From Pseudomonadota bacterium (lineage in GTDB: Bacteria > Pseudomonadota > Gammaproteobacteria > Burkholderiales > Nitrosomonadaceae): a DNA stretch of 8,011 nucleotides. Under the pieces are notes generated by a model that was given only the letters and a program-made list of their open reading frames with translations, did no database searches and was not told the origin of the DNA. A program made the translations under genes and the position numbers. The DNA is taken from assembly GCA_018240935.1 (NCBI GenBank), contig JAFEEV010000170.1, positions 1 through 8,011 of the forward strand. Direction: 5' to 3'. Positions 1 to 5,538 of the stretch are shown here, in pieces (position 1 is the first letter of the stretch; every line of letters begins with the position of its first letter).

Positions 1-322
1 CGGCTTGTTCGAGCATATAGCTTCCGAATCCTTGTTCTTGCGAAGTGGGATGAACTGAGAAGAAACCGATGTATGCCCGATCTTTTTCCGCTGCAATGTA
101 AATGCATGCGGCGGGCGCGGAGCGCCGGTTAACGACAAAAAAATACCCGCCTGGATTCATCATGGCGGTTTCGATTTCCTGCCGGTTGGTTCGGTCGCCT
201 TGAATAATCGCGGCTTCCGTTGTCCAGCCGGTGGCTCCGCGATACGTTAAATTGATCAAGTCGCTGATTGCTTGCGCTTGATGGATACCGGCTTTTTCAA
301 AGCATAAAGACGAGAAATCCAT
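1..322 (-). CDS. GNAT family N-acetyltransferase (partial, C-terminus beyond left edge)
   Basis: The first 107 residues of a protein are visible, running off the left edge without a stop. The best part is the motif A region near residues 87-104: a strand reading IGFFSVHP, then QEQGFG at 95-100, which fits the Q/R-x-x-G-x-G/A acetyl-CoA pyrophosphate-binding loop of GNAT enzymes, then the start of a helix (SYMLEQA). The early GWTTEAA stretch (32-38) is also common in small GNAT proteins. The family moves an acetyl group from acetyl-CoA to an amine; the acceptor cannot be told here. The ATG at 322 is the only usable start, because an in-frame TGA lies four codons upstream (332-334). No good Shine-Dalgarno precedes it. 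It lies 42 nt after the SirB-like gene on the same strand, so it is probably co-transcribed. The fold is sure; the substrate is unknown. Confidence 0.85.
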   Translation of the reverse strand, partial: MDFSSLCFEKAGIHQAQAISDLINLTYRGATGWTTEAAIIQGDRTNRQEIETAMMNPGGYFFVVNRRSAPAACIYIAAEKDRAYIGFFSVHPTSQEQGFGSYMLEQA

Positions 323-364
323 TGCTGACGTTCAATAATAACGAATGTTGCAATGCGACAGGTC

Positions 365-748
365 TCAGCCGATCCCTAATACCGGGCTTTTAGTGATCGC
401 GACCAACACGATATAGACAAATACGCACTGCGCGGCAATCCAAGCGGCGATTTTTACTTGACGGGTTTTACCAAAGCGCATTGCCACCATACCGAGACCA
501 ATATACAGCAACAAGCCGCCAACCTTCGCTGTCAACCAAGCATTCTGCAACGGGTTCTGCTGAATTGTAATCGCAAGCAAAACGGCACTAGTCAGCAGGA
601 CGGTATCGATGACATGCGGTAAAACCTTGACCCAGCGCTGGCGCAGACTGGCTGAATCGCGCATCAGCCAAATACCGCGCAAAAAAAACAGCGAATAACT
701 CAAAATCACGCTACTGACGTGAATCATCTTCAACAATGCATAACTCAC
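365..748 (-). CDS. SirB2-family inner-membrane protein
   Basis: A 127-residue very hydrophobic protein with four predicted membrane helices at about 5-26, 41-62, 72-91 and 98-118. Typical SirB features are visible: a histidine in helix 1 (H10) followed by SYSLFFLRG (17-25), and PHVIDT at 44-49 at the start of helix 2. The length is usual for the family. SirB was named as an up-regulator of invasion genes in Salmonella, but these proteins are widespread in non-pathogens and their biochemical role is not established, so the name should not be read as virulence. The start codon is GTG at 748. A GGGAG site ends 6 nt before it and lies in the last codons of the upstream gene. Only 2 nt separate the two genes, indicating translational coupling. 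Confidence 0.88.
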   Translation of the reverse strand: MSYALLKMIHVSSVILSYSLFFLRGIWLMRDSASLRQRWVKVLPHVIDTVLLTSAVLLAITIQQNPLQNAWLTAKVGGLLLYIGLGMVAMRFGKTRQVKIAAWIAAQCVFVYIVLVAITKSPVLGIG

Positions 749-750
749 GT

Positions 751-1233
751 TCAGCTCCCGGCTATCAACCAGCCATGGCTGCCTGCAACTGCGCCGGCGA
801 TGGTGATCAAGCTAAGCAGTAGTAGAAACAGATGCTTATGTTGAATCCTAACAAAAGTTTCCGATGAAACATCTTTTTGCGCCGATGCAGTGGGTTGCCG
901 GCGGCTGCGCGGTTCCATGACAAACAGCATCACACTGAACAACAGCCAAATCAAAACCATCGTATGCATCCACCAGTATTGCCACTGCATGAACCGCTGC
1001 CAGATGTTCAATGCATACACCATATAAAAACCGCTCAAACCGACCAGCAATGTATAAATGCGCGCTTGCGCAGCAAAGCGCTGGCGGAAACGGGAAAAAA
1101 ACGCCATGGCTTCCACAGCCGATTGCATGCGCGCCAAATTCGGCAGCAGCACAAAAGTCACCATCGCCACCCCGCCGATCCACAGCACAACACCCAGCAC
1201 ATGCAGCACCCGGGCAAAAACAATATCATCCAT
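751..1233 (-). CDS. CopD-like four-helix membrane protein of unknown function
   Basis: A 160-residue integral membrane protein with four helices, roughly 6-30, 57-75, 88-106 and 134-156. Helix 1 reads VLHVLGVVLWIGG, a pattern typical of CopD-like and related bacterial membrane proteins that may bind copper or haem. Histidines fall in or at the edges of membrane segments: H11, H90, H132, H134 and H153. A charged cytoplasmic-looking loop (107-133) separates helices 3 and 4. No soluble domain is present. It is the first gene after the terminator at 1266-1332 and is followed 2 nt later by the SirB-like gene, so the two proteins may act together in the inner membrane. The ATG at 1233 has only a weak upstream purine site (AGG, 11 nt away). 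Metal or haem binding is inference from the histidines; the function is not known to me. Confidence 0.8.
   Translation of the reverse strand: MDDIVFARVLHVLGVVLWIGGVAMVTFVLLPNLARMQSAVEAMAFFSRFRQRFAAQARIYTLLVGLSGFYMVYALNIWQRFMQWQYWWMHTMVLIWLLFSVMLFVMEPRSRRQPTASAQKDVSSETFVRIQHKHLFLLLLSLITIAGAVAGSHGWLIAGS
755..759 (-). promoter_or_regulatory. Ribosome binding site of the SirB-like gene, inside the preceding gene
   Basis: On the minus strand the sequence reads GGGAG CTGAAC GTG: a strong Shine-Dalgarno 6 nt before a GTG start. The TGA stop of the upstream membrane protein lies between the two. This decides the GTG start and points to coupled translation. Confidence 0.7.
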
Positions 1234-1265
1234 TTATTTTTCTGCCTGATTAAAAATTTAGGAGT

Positions 1266-1332
1266 AATAAAAAACCGATCGCGCATCATATGCGGCACGC
1301 CACGCCGCAATCAATCCGACCGGTTTTTTATT
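1266..1332 (-). terminator. Compound hairpin terminator after the SpoIIAA-like gene
   Basis: A perfect 12-bp inverted repeat (AATAAAAAACCG at 1266-1277 with CGGTTTTTTATT at 1321-1332) extends inward to 16 positions (1266-1281 with 1317-1332). The single imperfect position (A1278 opposite C1320) becomes a G-U pair in minus-strand RNA but an A-C mismatch in plus-strand RNA, so the structure fits minus-strand transcription better. The loop holds a second perfect hairpin, TGCGGC at 1291-1296 with GCCGCA at 1304-1309. A run of six U closes the outer stem. It begins about 20 bp after the stop of the SpoIIAA-like gene. Confidence 0.75.
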
Positions 1333-1351
1333 ATTTTTGTGAGCCGGCGGA

Positions 1352-1711
1352 TTACTGGGACGACTCGCCTTCCGAGGCCCATTTTTCCGCGTCTTCATAG
1401 TCGTGAAATACCGTTACGTTGGCGTTGATGAACAAATTGGAAACCCATGCCCCCCACGCTTGCCATTCATCGTCGGTAACAACCGCCACCCGATTGAAAT
1501 CGCTGCCATGATCGCGCATGAATTTGATTTCCTCCCACGCCACATCGACGGTGTAATCCAGCATGTCACGCCAATCGAACAAAAGATTCGCTGCACCGCC
1601 AAAATGAGACTGATAAAGCACTTGCTGCTCAAATTCATTGTAATCAGCTAACGTGAATTCGCCGATAATCGCGACAATAATGAGATTTTCTTTCTTTTGT
1701 ATCGTAATCAT
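1352..1711 (-). CDS. SpoIIAA-like (STAS-fold) protein
   Basis: A complete 119-residue soluble protein that matches the SpoIIAA-like family (Pfam PF11964) along its length. The beginning is an alternating strand pattern (MITIQKKENLIIVAIIGEF). Family hallmarks follow: LLFDWRDM at 43-50, a helix around AWEEIKFMRDH (58-68), then DFNRVAVVTDDEWQAW at 71-86 and a last strand/helix with VTVFHDYEDAEKWAS (99-113). The fold is that of the anti-sigma-factor antagonist/SEC14 type, but I see no phospho-acceptor serine motif of the classical DSSG kind after strand 3 (the region reads DWRDMLD). A partner-switching role is therefore not supported. Translation starts at the ATG at 1711 behind GAGGTG with good spacing. 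It has its own promoter at 1739-1767 and a terminator after it, so it can be a single-gene unit, although it lies 84 bp after the transporter gene on the same strand. Confidence 0.87.
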   Translation of the reverse strand: MITIQKKENLIIVAIIGEFTLADYNEFEQQVLYQSHFGGAANLLFDWRDMLDYTVDVAWEEIKFMRDHGSDFNRVAVVTDDEWQAWGAWVSNLFINANVTVFHDYEDAEKWASEGESSQ

Positions 1712-1738
1712 GGTTTCACCTCGAATGATAACAAGCCC

Positions 1739-1767
1739 ATCATAGGGAATTAAGCTGCACGGTGCAA
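1739..1767 (-). promoter_or_regulatory. Sigma-70-type promoter of the SpoIIAA-like gene
   Basis: On the minus strand TTGCAC (1767-1762) and TATGAT (1744-1739) are separated by exactly 17 bp. The -10 matches consensus at 5 of 6 positions; the -35 has only the TTG. Transcription would begin near 1732, giving a leader of about 20 nt with the GAGGTG ribosome site (1722-1717). The -35 is overlapped by an 11-bp palindrome (see next entry). Confidence 0.5.
1756..1766. repeat. 11-bp palindrome over the -35 box (possible operator)
   Basis: TGCAC-G-GTGCA is a perfect inverted repeat with a single central base. It overlaps the -35 hexamer (1762-1767) of the promoter for the SpoIIAA-like gene. A repressor bound here would block the promoter. 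No regulator is encoded nearby, so an operator role is only a suggestion; a short palindrome can also arise by chance. Confidence 0.3.
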
Positions 1768-1795
1768 ATTTTGCCGTTCCCAGCCGATTGAAAAA

Positions 1796-2656
1796 TCACT
1801 TCGGCGCAACAGCGGGTACTCGCTTGATCCCTAAAATACCGCTCGACAACCCGCCCAAAACGATCAACCCCATACCGGACCAAGCGACGGGGGGCAACAG
1901 CTCATTCCACAGCACAATACCCCACAGACTGGCAAACAATACCGTGCTATAACCCAGCGAAGTCACAACCAGCGTGGCGCCTTGGTGGTAAGCGCGCGTC
2001 ATCGCAAGTTGCGCCAAAGTCGCCGTTATGCCGGTACCGAGCAACAGCAGCAAACCATGCCAGGTGATTGGACTAAATGCCGTGAACAGCAGCCACAAAC
2101 CGGTAGCGAGCGTACTGATCAAAGTAAAGTAAAACACCACGTGCCACTCCGATTCACCGAGATTGCCCAGTTGTTTAACATTGATGTATGCAATCGCGGC
2201 AAAAAAACCGGAAGCAATCCCCAGTAAACCAGCCATCCAATGATCCTCCGGCAGTGTAGGCCGCAACAGCAAAATGACACCGGCGAAACCAACGAGAATC
2301 GCGCAAATTAACGGCCAATGCATATGCTCTTTGAGAATCAGCGTGGAAAACAGAGCGACAAAAAGCGGCCAGGTATAATTCAACGAAATCGCAGTGGCCA
2401 GAGGTAATTCCGTCAAGCAATAAAAGAACATCAACAGGCTGACCAAACCGCTGATGCCGCGCCAGCAATGAACCCGCCAATGCGGCGTGCTCACCGGCAG
2501 ACGGTAATAGCGAATGATCAGGTACGTCATCCAGACGCCGAACAACGAACGATAAAATACCAATTCCGTACTGGAAAAATAAGCGGCGCCAAACTTGACC
2601 AACACACCCATGCAAGCAAACATGAAGGCAGCCACCAGCATCCACAACGATCGCAC
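1796..2656 (-). CDS. DMT-superfamily (EamA) transporter
   Basis: A 286-residue inner-membrane protein made of two EamA halves (about residues 3-131 and 141-275), each with five hydrophobic helices, as usual for ten-helix drug/metabolite transporters. Family signs include FYRSLFG (34-40) in the first half, the LNYTWPLFVALFSTLILKE stretch (92-110) ending in the conserved glutamate E110, and in the second half LGYSTVLFASLWGIVLWNE (234-252) with E252. These proteins move small metabolites, often by export; the substrate cannot be read from sequence. The start is GTG at 2656: an in-frame TAG lies five codons upstream (2669-2671), and an AGGA site is 10 nt before the GTG. ATG at codon 6 (2641) is the alternative. 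It follows the Rieske oxygenase gene by 40 bp on the same strand and may share its transcript and substrate. Confidence 0.9.
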   Translation of the reverse strand: MRSLWMLVAAFMFACMGVLVKFGAAYFSSTELVFYRSLFGVWMTYLIIRYYRLPVSTPHWRVHCWRGISGLVSLLMFFYCLTELPLATAISLNYTWPLFVALFSTLILKEHMHWPLICAILVGFAGVILLLRPTLPEDHWMAGLLGIASGFFAAIAYINVKQLGNLGESEWHVVFYFTLISTLATGLWLLFTAFSPITWHGLLLLLGTGITATLAQLAMTRAYHQGATLVVTSLGYSTVLFASLWGIVLWNELLPPVAWSGMGLIVLGGLSSGILGIKRVPAVAPK

Positions 2657-2678
2657 TTGCCAGTTTTCCTAAAAAGCA

Positions 2679-2702
2679 GAATTTACCGCTACGAATTTAC
2701 CG
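2679..2702. repeat. Imperfect tandem duplication (14-bp unit) at the oxygenase stop codon
   Basis: GAATTTACCG occurs at 2679-2688 and again at 2693-2702, with CTAC between them, giving a 14-bp unit present 1.7 times. The second copy includes the TAA stop of the oxygenase gene (2697-2699 on the minus strand). It looks like a small slippage duplication. Confidence 0.6.
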
Positions 2703-3806
2703 GATATGCGGACCGATTTCCCGCTGCAGAAATTGATGAAAGCGCTTCATGCCCTCTTCCATTGGAATTTGGTATGGTCCGGTCTCATTCAAGCCCTGTT
2801 CGTATAAAGCCCGCCGTCCCGCGGTCATCAGCCGGCAAATTTCATCATCTTCGAGCGCGGTTTCTTTATACGCCGCTTGCTCGGCTTCAACAAATTCACG
2901 CTCAAATAATGCGATATCCTCCGGATAATAGAATTCCACCACATTCATACAGCTTTCAACGCCGGTCGGCAATATCGTACTGATGATGAGAGTGTGCGGA
3001 TACCATTCCAGCATGATATTGGGATAATAGAGCAACCAGATCGCGCCATGCGGCGGCATTTCACCGTTGGTTTGCTGCAATACTTGTTCATGCCATTTGG
3101 CATACACCGCAGTGCCCGGTTTCTGCAAGCGCGCATTGTCGATTGCTACTGTTTGAACGCTATACCAATCGCCAAATTCCCAGTCGAGTTTGCCGGTATC
3201 GACGAAATGGCTTAAGCCGGGATGAAACGGATCGACATGATAATCTTCCAGATACACTTCGATGAACGTTTTCCAGTTGCATTGGTAGTGATCGATTTGC
3301 ACGCGATCGAACTGGTAGCCGGAGAAATCGAAATCTTGCAACACCCCCAAATTGGCCATGTCGCGGGCAACGTCGCGTTCACCGCTGAACAATAAACCAT
3401 TCCAGTCTTGCAGGGCCGTTTTGCTCAGATTCAGACATGGATTTTGATCGAAATGCGGTGCACCCAGCAGCTGGCCATTCAATGCGTACGTCCAGCGGTG
3501 AATCGGACATACGATGCTTTTGGTGTTGTTCCTGCCCGACAATAAAAGCGCTTGACGATGACGGCAAACATTGGACAGCAGTTCGATGCCTTGTTCGTTA
3601 CGCATCAGTACCTTGGCATTATTCATCCATTCTGGCACATAGTAATCACCCACATTGGGCACCATGACTTCATGCCCCACGTAGCCGGGCCCGCGATCGA
3701 ACAAAATACGCTTCTCAATTTCAAGAATTTTGGGATCCAAGTACCAGTTGACGGGAAGCTGCGACGACATCTCCGCCAGTTGTGAAATCTCAGCCATGTT
3801 AGACAT
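2697..3806 (-). CDS. Rieske non-haem iron oxygenase, alpha subunit (quaternary-amine oxygenase-like)
   Basis: A 369-residue enzyme with two domains. The N-terminal Rieske [2Fe-2S] domain has C81-R-H83 and C100-P-I-H103 (C-x-H, 16 residues, C-x2-H). The C-terminal catalytic domain binds mononuclear iron through H190 and H195 in EDYHVDPFH, with a third ligand probably D320 or D321 in LEDDEICRL. The residue expected to bridge the two metal centres is E187 (E-D-Y-H), not the aspartate of naphthalene-type dioxygenases. Glutamate here is known in choline monooxygenase and carnitine oxygenase CntA, so oxidation of a quaternary amine or similar compound is plausible but unproven. No reductase partner gene is in view. 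Start: ATG at 3806 is chosen; a TTG at 3827 (adds 7 residues) and an ATG at 3797 are possible. The only good ribosome site, GGGAG at 3821-3825, is 14 nt from the chosen ATG, so the start is uncertain. The transporter gene follows at 40 bp. Confidence 0.88.
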   Translation of the reverse strand: MSNMAEISQLAEMSSQLPVNWYLDPKILEIEKRILFDRGPGYVGHEVMVPNVGDYYVPEWMNNAKVLMRNEQGIELLSNVCRHRQALLLSGRNNTKSIVCPIHRWTYALNGQLLGAPHFDQNPCLNLSKTALQDWNGLLFSGERDVARDMANLGVLQDFDFSGYQFDRVQIDHYQCNWKTFIEVYLEDYHVDPFHPGLSHFVDTGKLDWEFGDWYSVQTVAIDNARLQKPGTAVYAKWHEQVLQQTNGEMPPHGAIWLLYYPNIMLEWYPHTLIISTILPTGVESCMNVVEFYYPEDIALFEREFVEAEQAAYKETALEDDEICRLMTAGRRALYEQGLNETGPYQIPMEEGMKRFHQFLQREIGPHIR

Positions 3807-3913
3807 ATAAAACTTTACATCTCCCAAAGAAAAAATAGCGGCGAAAATACACGGAAAGACAAAAATTTAAAACCTATTTAAGCAAGTCGGGAACGAAAAA
3901 TCGAATGCTTGGC

Positions 3914-3919
3914 TATAAT
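3914..3919 (+). promoter_or_regulatory. Consensus -10 hexamer upstream of the lipoprotein gene
   Basis: TATAAT matches the sigma-70 -10 at all six positions. No good -35 is found 16-18 bp upstream (the 17-bp position reads GAACGA), so it would need an activator or be weak. It would give a leader of about 100 nt. An alternative is TTGATA at 3951-3956 with TATATT at 3976-3981, but the spacer is long (19 bp). Confidence 0.35.
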
Positions 3920-4011
3920 AGCAATCTTGATAGTAAAATATCGGCAACCGTTGATACGTTACGTGAACAATAAAGTATATTGTACAAGATTGAATTATCT
4001 AATTAATCAAA

Positions 4012-4018
4012 AAGAGAG
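4012..4018 (+). promoter_or_regulatory. Ribosome binding site deciding the lipoprotein start
   Basis: AAGAGAG lies 7 nt before ATG 4026. The open frame extends upstream to 3909, but the upstream part has no signal-peptide character, while translation from 4026 places a short basic stretch and a hydrophobic core directly before a lipobox. Confidence 0.55.
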
Positions 4019-4025
4019 CATCTTA

Positions 4026-5450
4026 ATGAAATCTAAACAGCAGTCAGGAAAAAATTCATGGATACCCATATTATCCACAGTATTTGTTGTTGGTCTAGCC
4101 GCCTGCGACGGCGGCGGTGAAAAAGCGCTCGAAACCTCTTCCAATTCATCCTCGGCATCAGCAGTAAGCGCTGTTAAAAGAAACATGCCGACCGGTCCGG
4201 CTACCGGCATTTTAGTCGATTCACCCGTTTCCGGCGTCGCATTTGCGGCAACTTCCGGAAAATCAGGCGTCACCGACGAAAAAGGCAATTTTAATTTCAA
4301 TCATGGTGACAAAATTGAATTCAAATTGGGCGGTTTGACACTGGGCAATATCCAGGGTTCACAAATTGTGACGCCGATAGAATTAGCCGGCGACAACAAC
4401 AATAAACTGCACAATCTGCTGGTCTTGCTGCAATCGCTGGATTCCGACAGCGATCTTTCAAACGGAATTGCCATATCACGTGAAACCGCCACCGCTGTCA
4501 AAGGAACGATTAATTTGGATAGTAATCCGGAATCATTTGCCGAATCCGCCGGATTAAAAGACATCATGTCCTCCAGCGGCATCCAAGGTGCAGTCAGAAC
4601 ACTCGAAGAAGCCCGTAATCACTTCCTCTCGCAAGGTGTCGCACTGCTCAGCGCGCAAATCTGGGTCAGTTATACCAATCAAACCGCAAGCGTGCTGCGG
4701 GTAGCCGCCGACAGCAGCGGAGAGTATCTGCAGGGCGATGCAAGACCGGACGACTCCTGCGACGAAAACCGGGTGTGCGGCGGAAAAACCGTCTTTCAGG
4801 CCGGCGTTGAATACGGCGTCGCCAAAGCAACCGACTTTGATAACCGGGGCTTCAAGCTGGAAAGCACACCCAGCGTGGACACCAACCTGAAAGCCGGTTT
4901 CTCCAACCCTGGCCCTACCCGCCGGGTGCGCACCGATGGCTTTGAATTGATTAATTCCGATATTGTGACGGTGCAAAGAGCGCGTGAGCAGAGCAGTGTA
5001 TTTGGTGAACTTTTCCATATCGCCAAACCCATTCAACTGAGCGATGAGAACGAAGTCGCCGAGAAAGAAGTGAAAGAATCGCGTTATTCGAAAATCGATA
5101 ACGATGCCAATGGCATAACCGGCGCCTGGGCTTTCGATAGCGAAGCGATCAAAACACAAACCCTGGTATTTTTTCCCAACGGCAAATATATGATGATCGA
5201 TCCGACCGGTGCCACGCAACGCGAAGAGCAAGCAAAATGCGCAAAACCCGGAGTCGAATTCGCTTCCTACACTTATGACAAGGGTGGCAATAAATTGAAC
5301 TTATCGAGCTACACCTACAACACCAACGGTTGCGCCGGCTTTTCCGATGTCGAGGGCGGTATCGGTTTTTCCATTAGCTCTGACGGCAACACGGCCAAAT
5401 TGGATAAACCCGGCGAACAATCCGTCACCCTTTACCGCGTTTCCAAATAA
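4026..5450 (+). CDS. Secreted lipoprotein with duplicated cysteine-containing module (adhesin-like)
   Basis: A 474-residue exported protein. Residues 1-26 are a lipoprotein signal peptide (K2, K4, K9, hydrophobic core, then GLAAC), so C27 would be lipid-modified after signal peptidase II cleavage. Asp follows at +2. A Ser/Ala-rich linker (38-49) leads to a beta-rich module at about 58-140, with VTDEKGNFNFNHGD (82-95) and LGGLTLGNI (101-109), a type seen in bacterial surface proteins resembling carboxypeptidase-regulatory or adhesin modules. Two diverged copies of a second module follow (about 210-318 and 365-472), sharing G-[EK]-Y-[LM]-x-x-D, G-V-E-[YF] and T-N-x-x-A-G-F-S. Cysteines C245, C251, C405 and C436 could form disulfides in the periplasm. 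An acidic linker (339-352) separates the copies. No enzyme motif is seen; ligand binding or a surface role is inference. It lies alone between a divergent promoter region and priA, 88 bp downstream. Confidence 0.85.
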   Translation: MKSKQQSGKNSWIPILSTVFVVGLAACDGGGEKALETSSNSSSASAVSAVKRNMPTGPATGILVDSPVSGVAFAATSGKSGVTDEKGNFNFNHGDKIEFKLGGLTLGNIQGSQIVTPIELAGDNNNKLHNLLVLLQSLDSDSDLSNGIAISRETATAVKGTINLDSNPESFAESAGLKDIMSSSGIQGAVRTLEEARNHFLSQGVALLSAQIWVSYTNQTASVLRVAADSSGEYLQGDARPDDSCDENRVCGGKTVFQAGVEYGVAKATDFDNRGFKLESTPSVDTNLKAGFSNPGPTRRVRTDGFELINSDIVTVQRAREQSSVFGELFHIAKPIQLSDENEVAEKEVKESRYSKIDNDANGITGAWAFDSEAIKTQTLVFFPNGKYMMIDPTGATQREEQAKCAKPGVEFASYTYDKGGNKLNLSSYTYNTNGCAGFSDVEGGIGFSISSDGNTAKLDKPGEQSVTLYRVSK

Positions 5451-5538
5451 CCGGCTTCATACATAAACTTCCATGCGGCTTGCCGGATCTTGCAAAATTC
5501 CGGTGAATCGCGTGGATTGATTCCTTCTTTCAGCGTTT
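5451..5538. other. Intergenic gap before priA, no clear terminator
   Basis: This 88-bp gap holds only a small inverted repeat, CCGGA...TCCGG, around 5483-5505, without a following T run. I see no convincing terminator for the lipoprotein gene, no strong promoter and no good ribosome site for priA, so read-through from the lipoprotein gene is possible. Confidence 0.4.

Larger units (their letters stand above)
3807..4025. other. Divergent intergenic region between the oxygenase and lipoprotein genes
   Basis: About 220 bp of AT-rich DNA with no credible coding sequence. It must hold the promoters of two genes read away from each other. A plus-strand -10 (3914-3919) is clear; no convincing minus-strand promoter could be picked for the oxygenase. 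The lipoprotein side carries the 8-bp palindrome TTGTACAA (3980-3987) and an AT-rich inverted repeat with one bulged base (3988-4008). TTGATA occurs twice (3927-3932 and 3951-3956). Confidence 0.5.

Noticed and set aside
877..1428. 183-codon plus-strand open frame across the membrane-protein gene and the terminator
   Set aside because: The product is rich in His, Pro, Gln and Arg as expected from the reverse of a hydrophobic gene; it crosses a terminator and overlaps two convincing genes.
2175..2645. 156-codon minus-strand open frame inside the transporter gene
   Set aside because: It is a shifted-frame shadow; the frame at 1796-2656 gives a full ten-helix EamA protein.
3909..4025. N-terminal extension of the lipoprotein from 3909
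   Set aside because: It would put 39 residues before the signal peptide, would begin almost on top of the -10 hexamer, and has no ribosome site; ATG 4026 fits the lipobox.
4554..5231. Long open frame of 225 codons on the minus strand opposite the lipoprotein gene
   Set aside because: It lies wholly antisense to a gene with a clear signal peptide and repeated modules; the product shows no recognisable domain and no ribosome site was evident.
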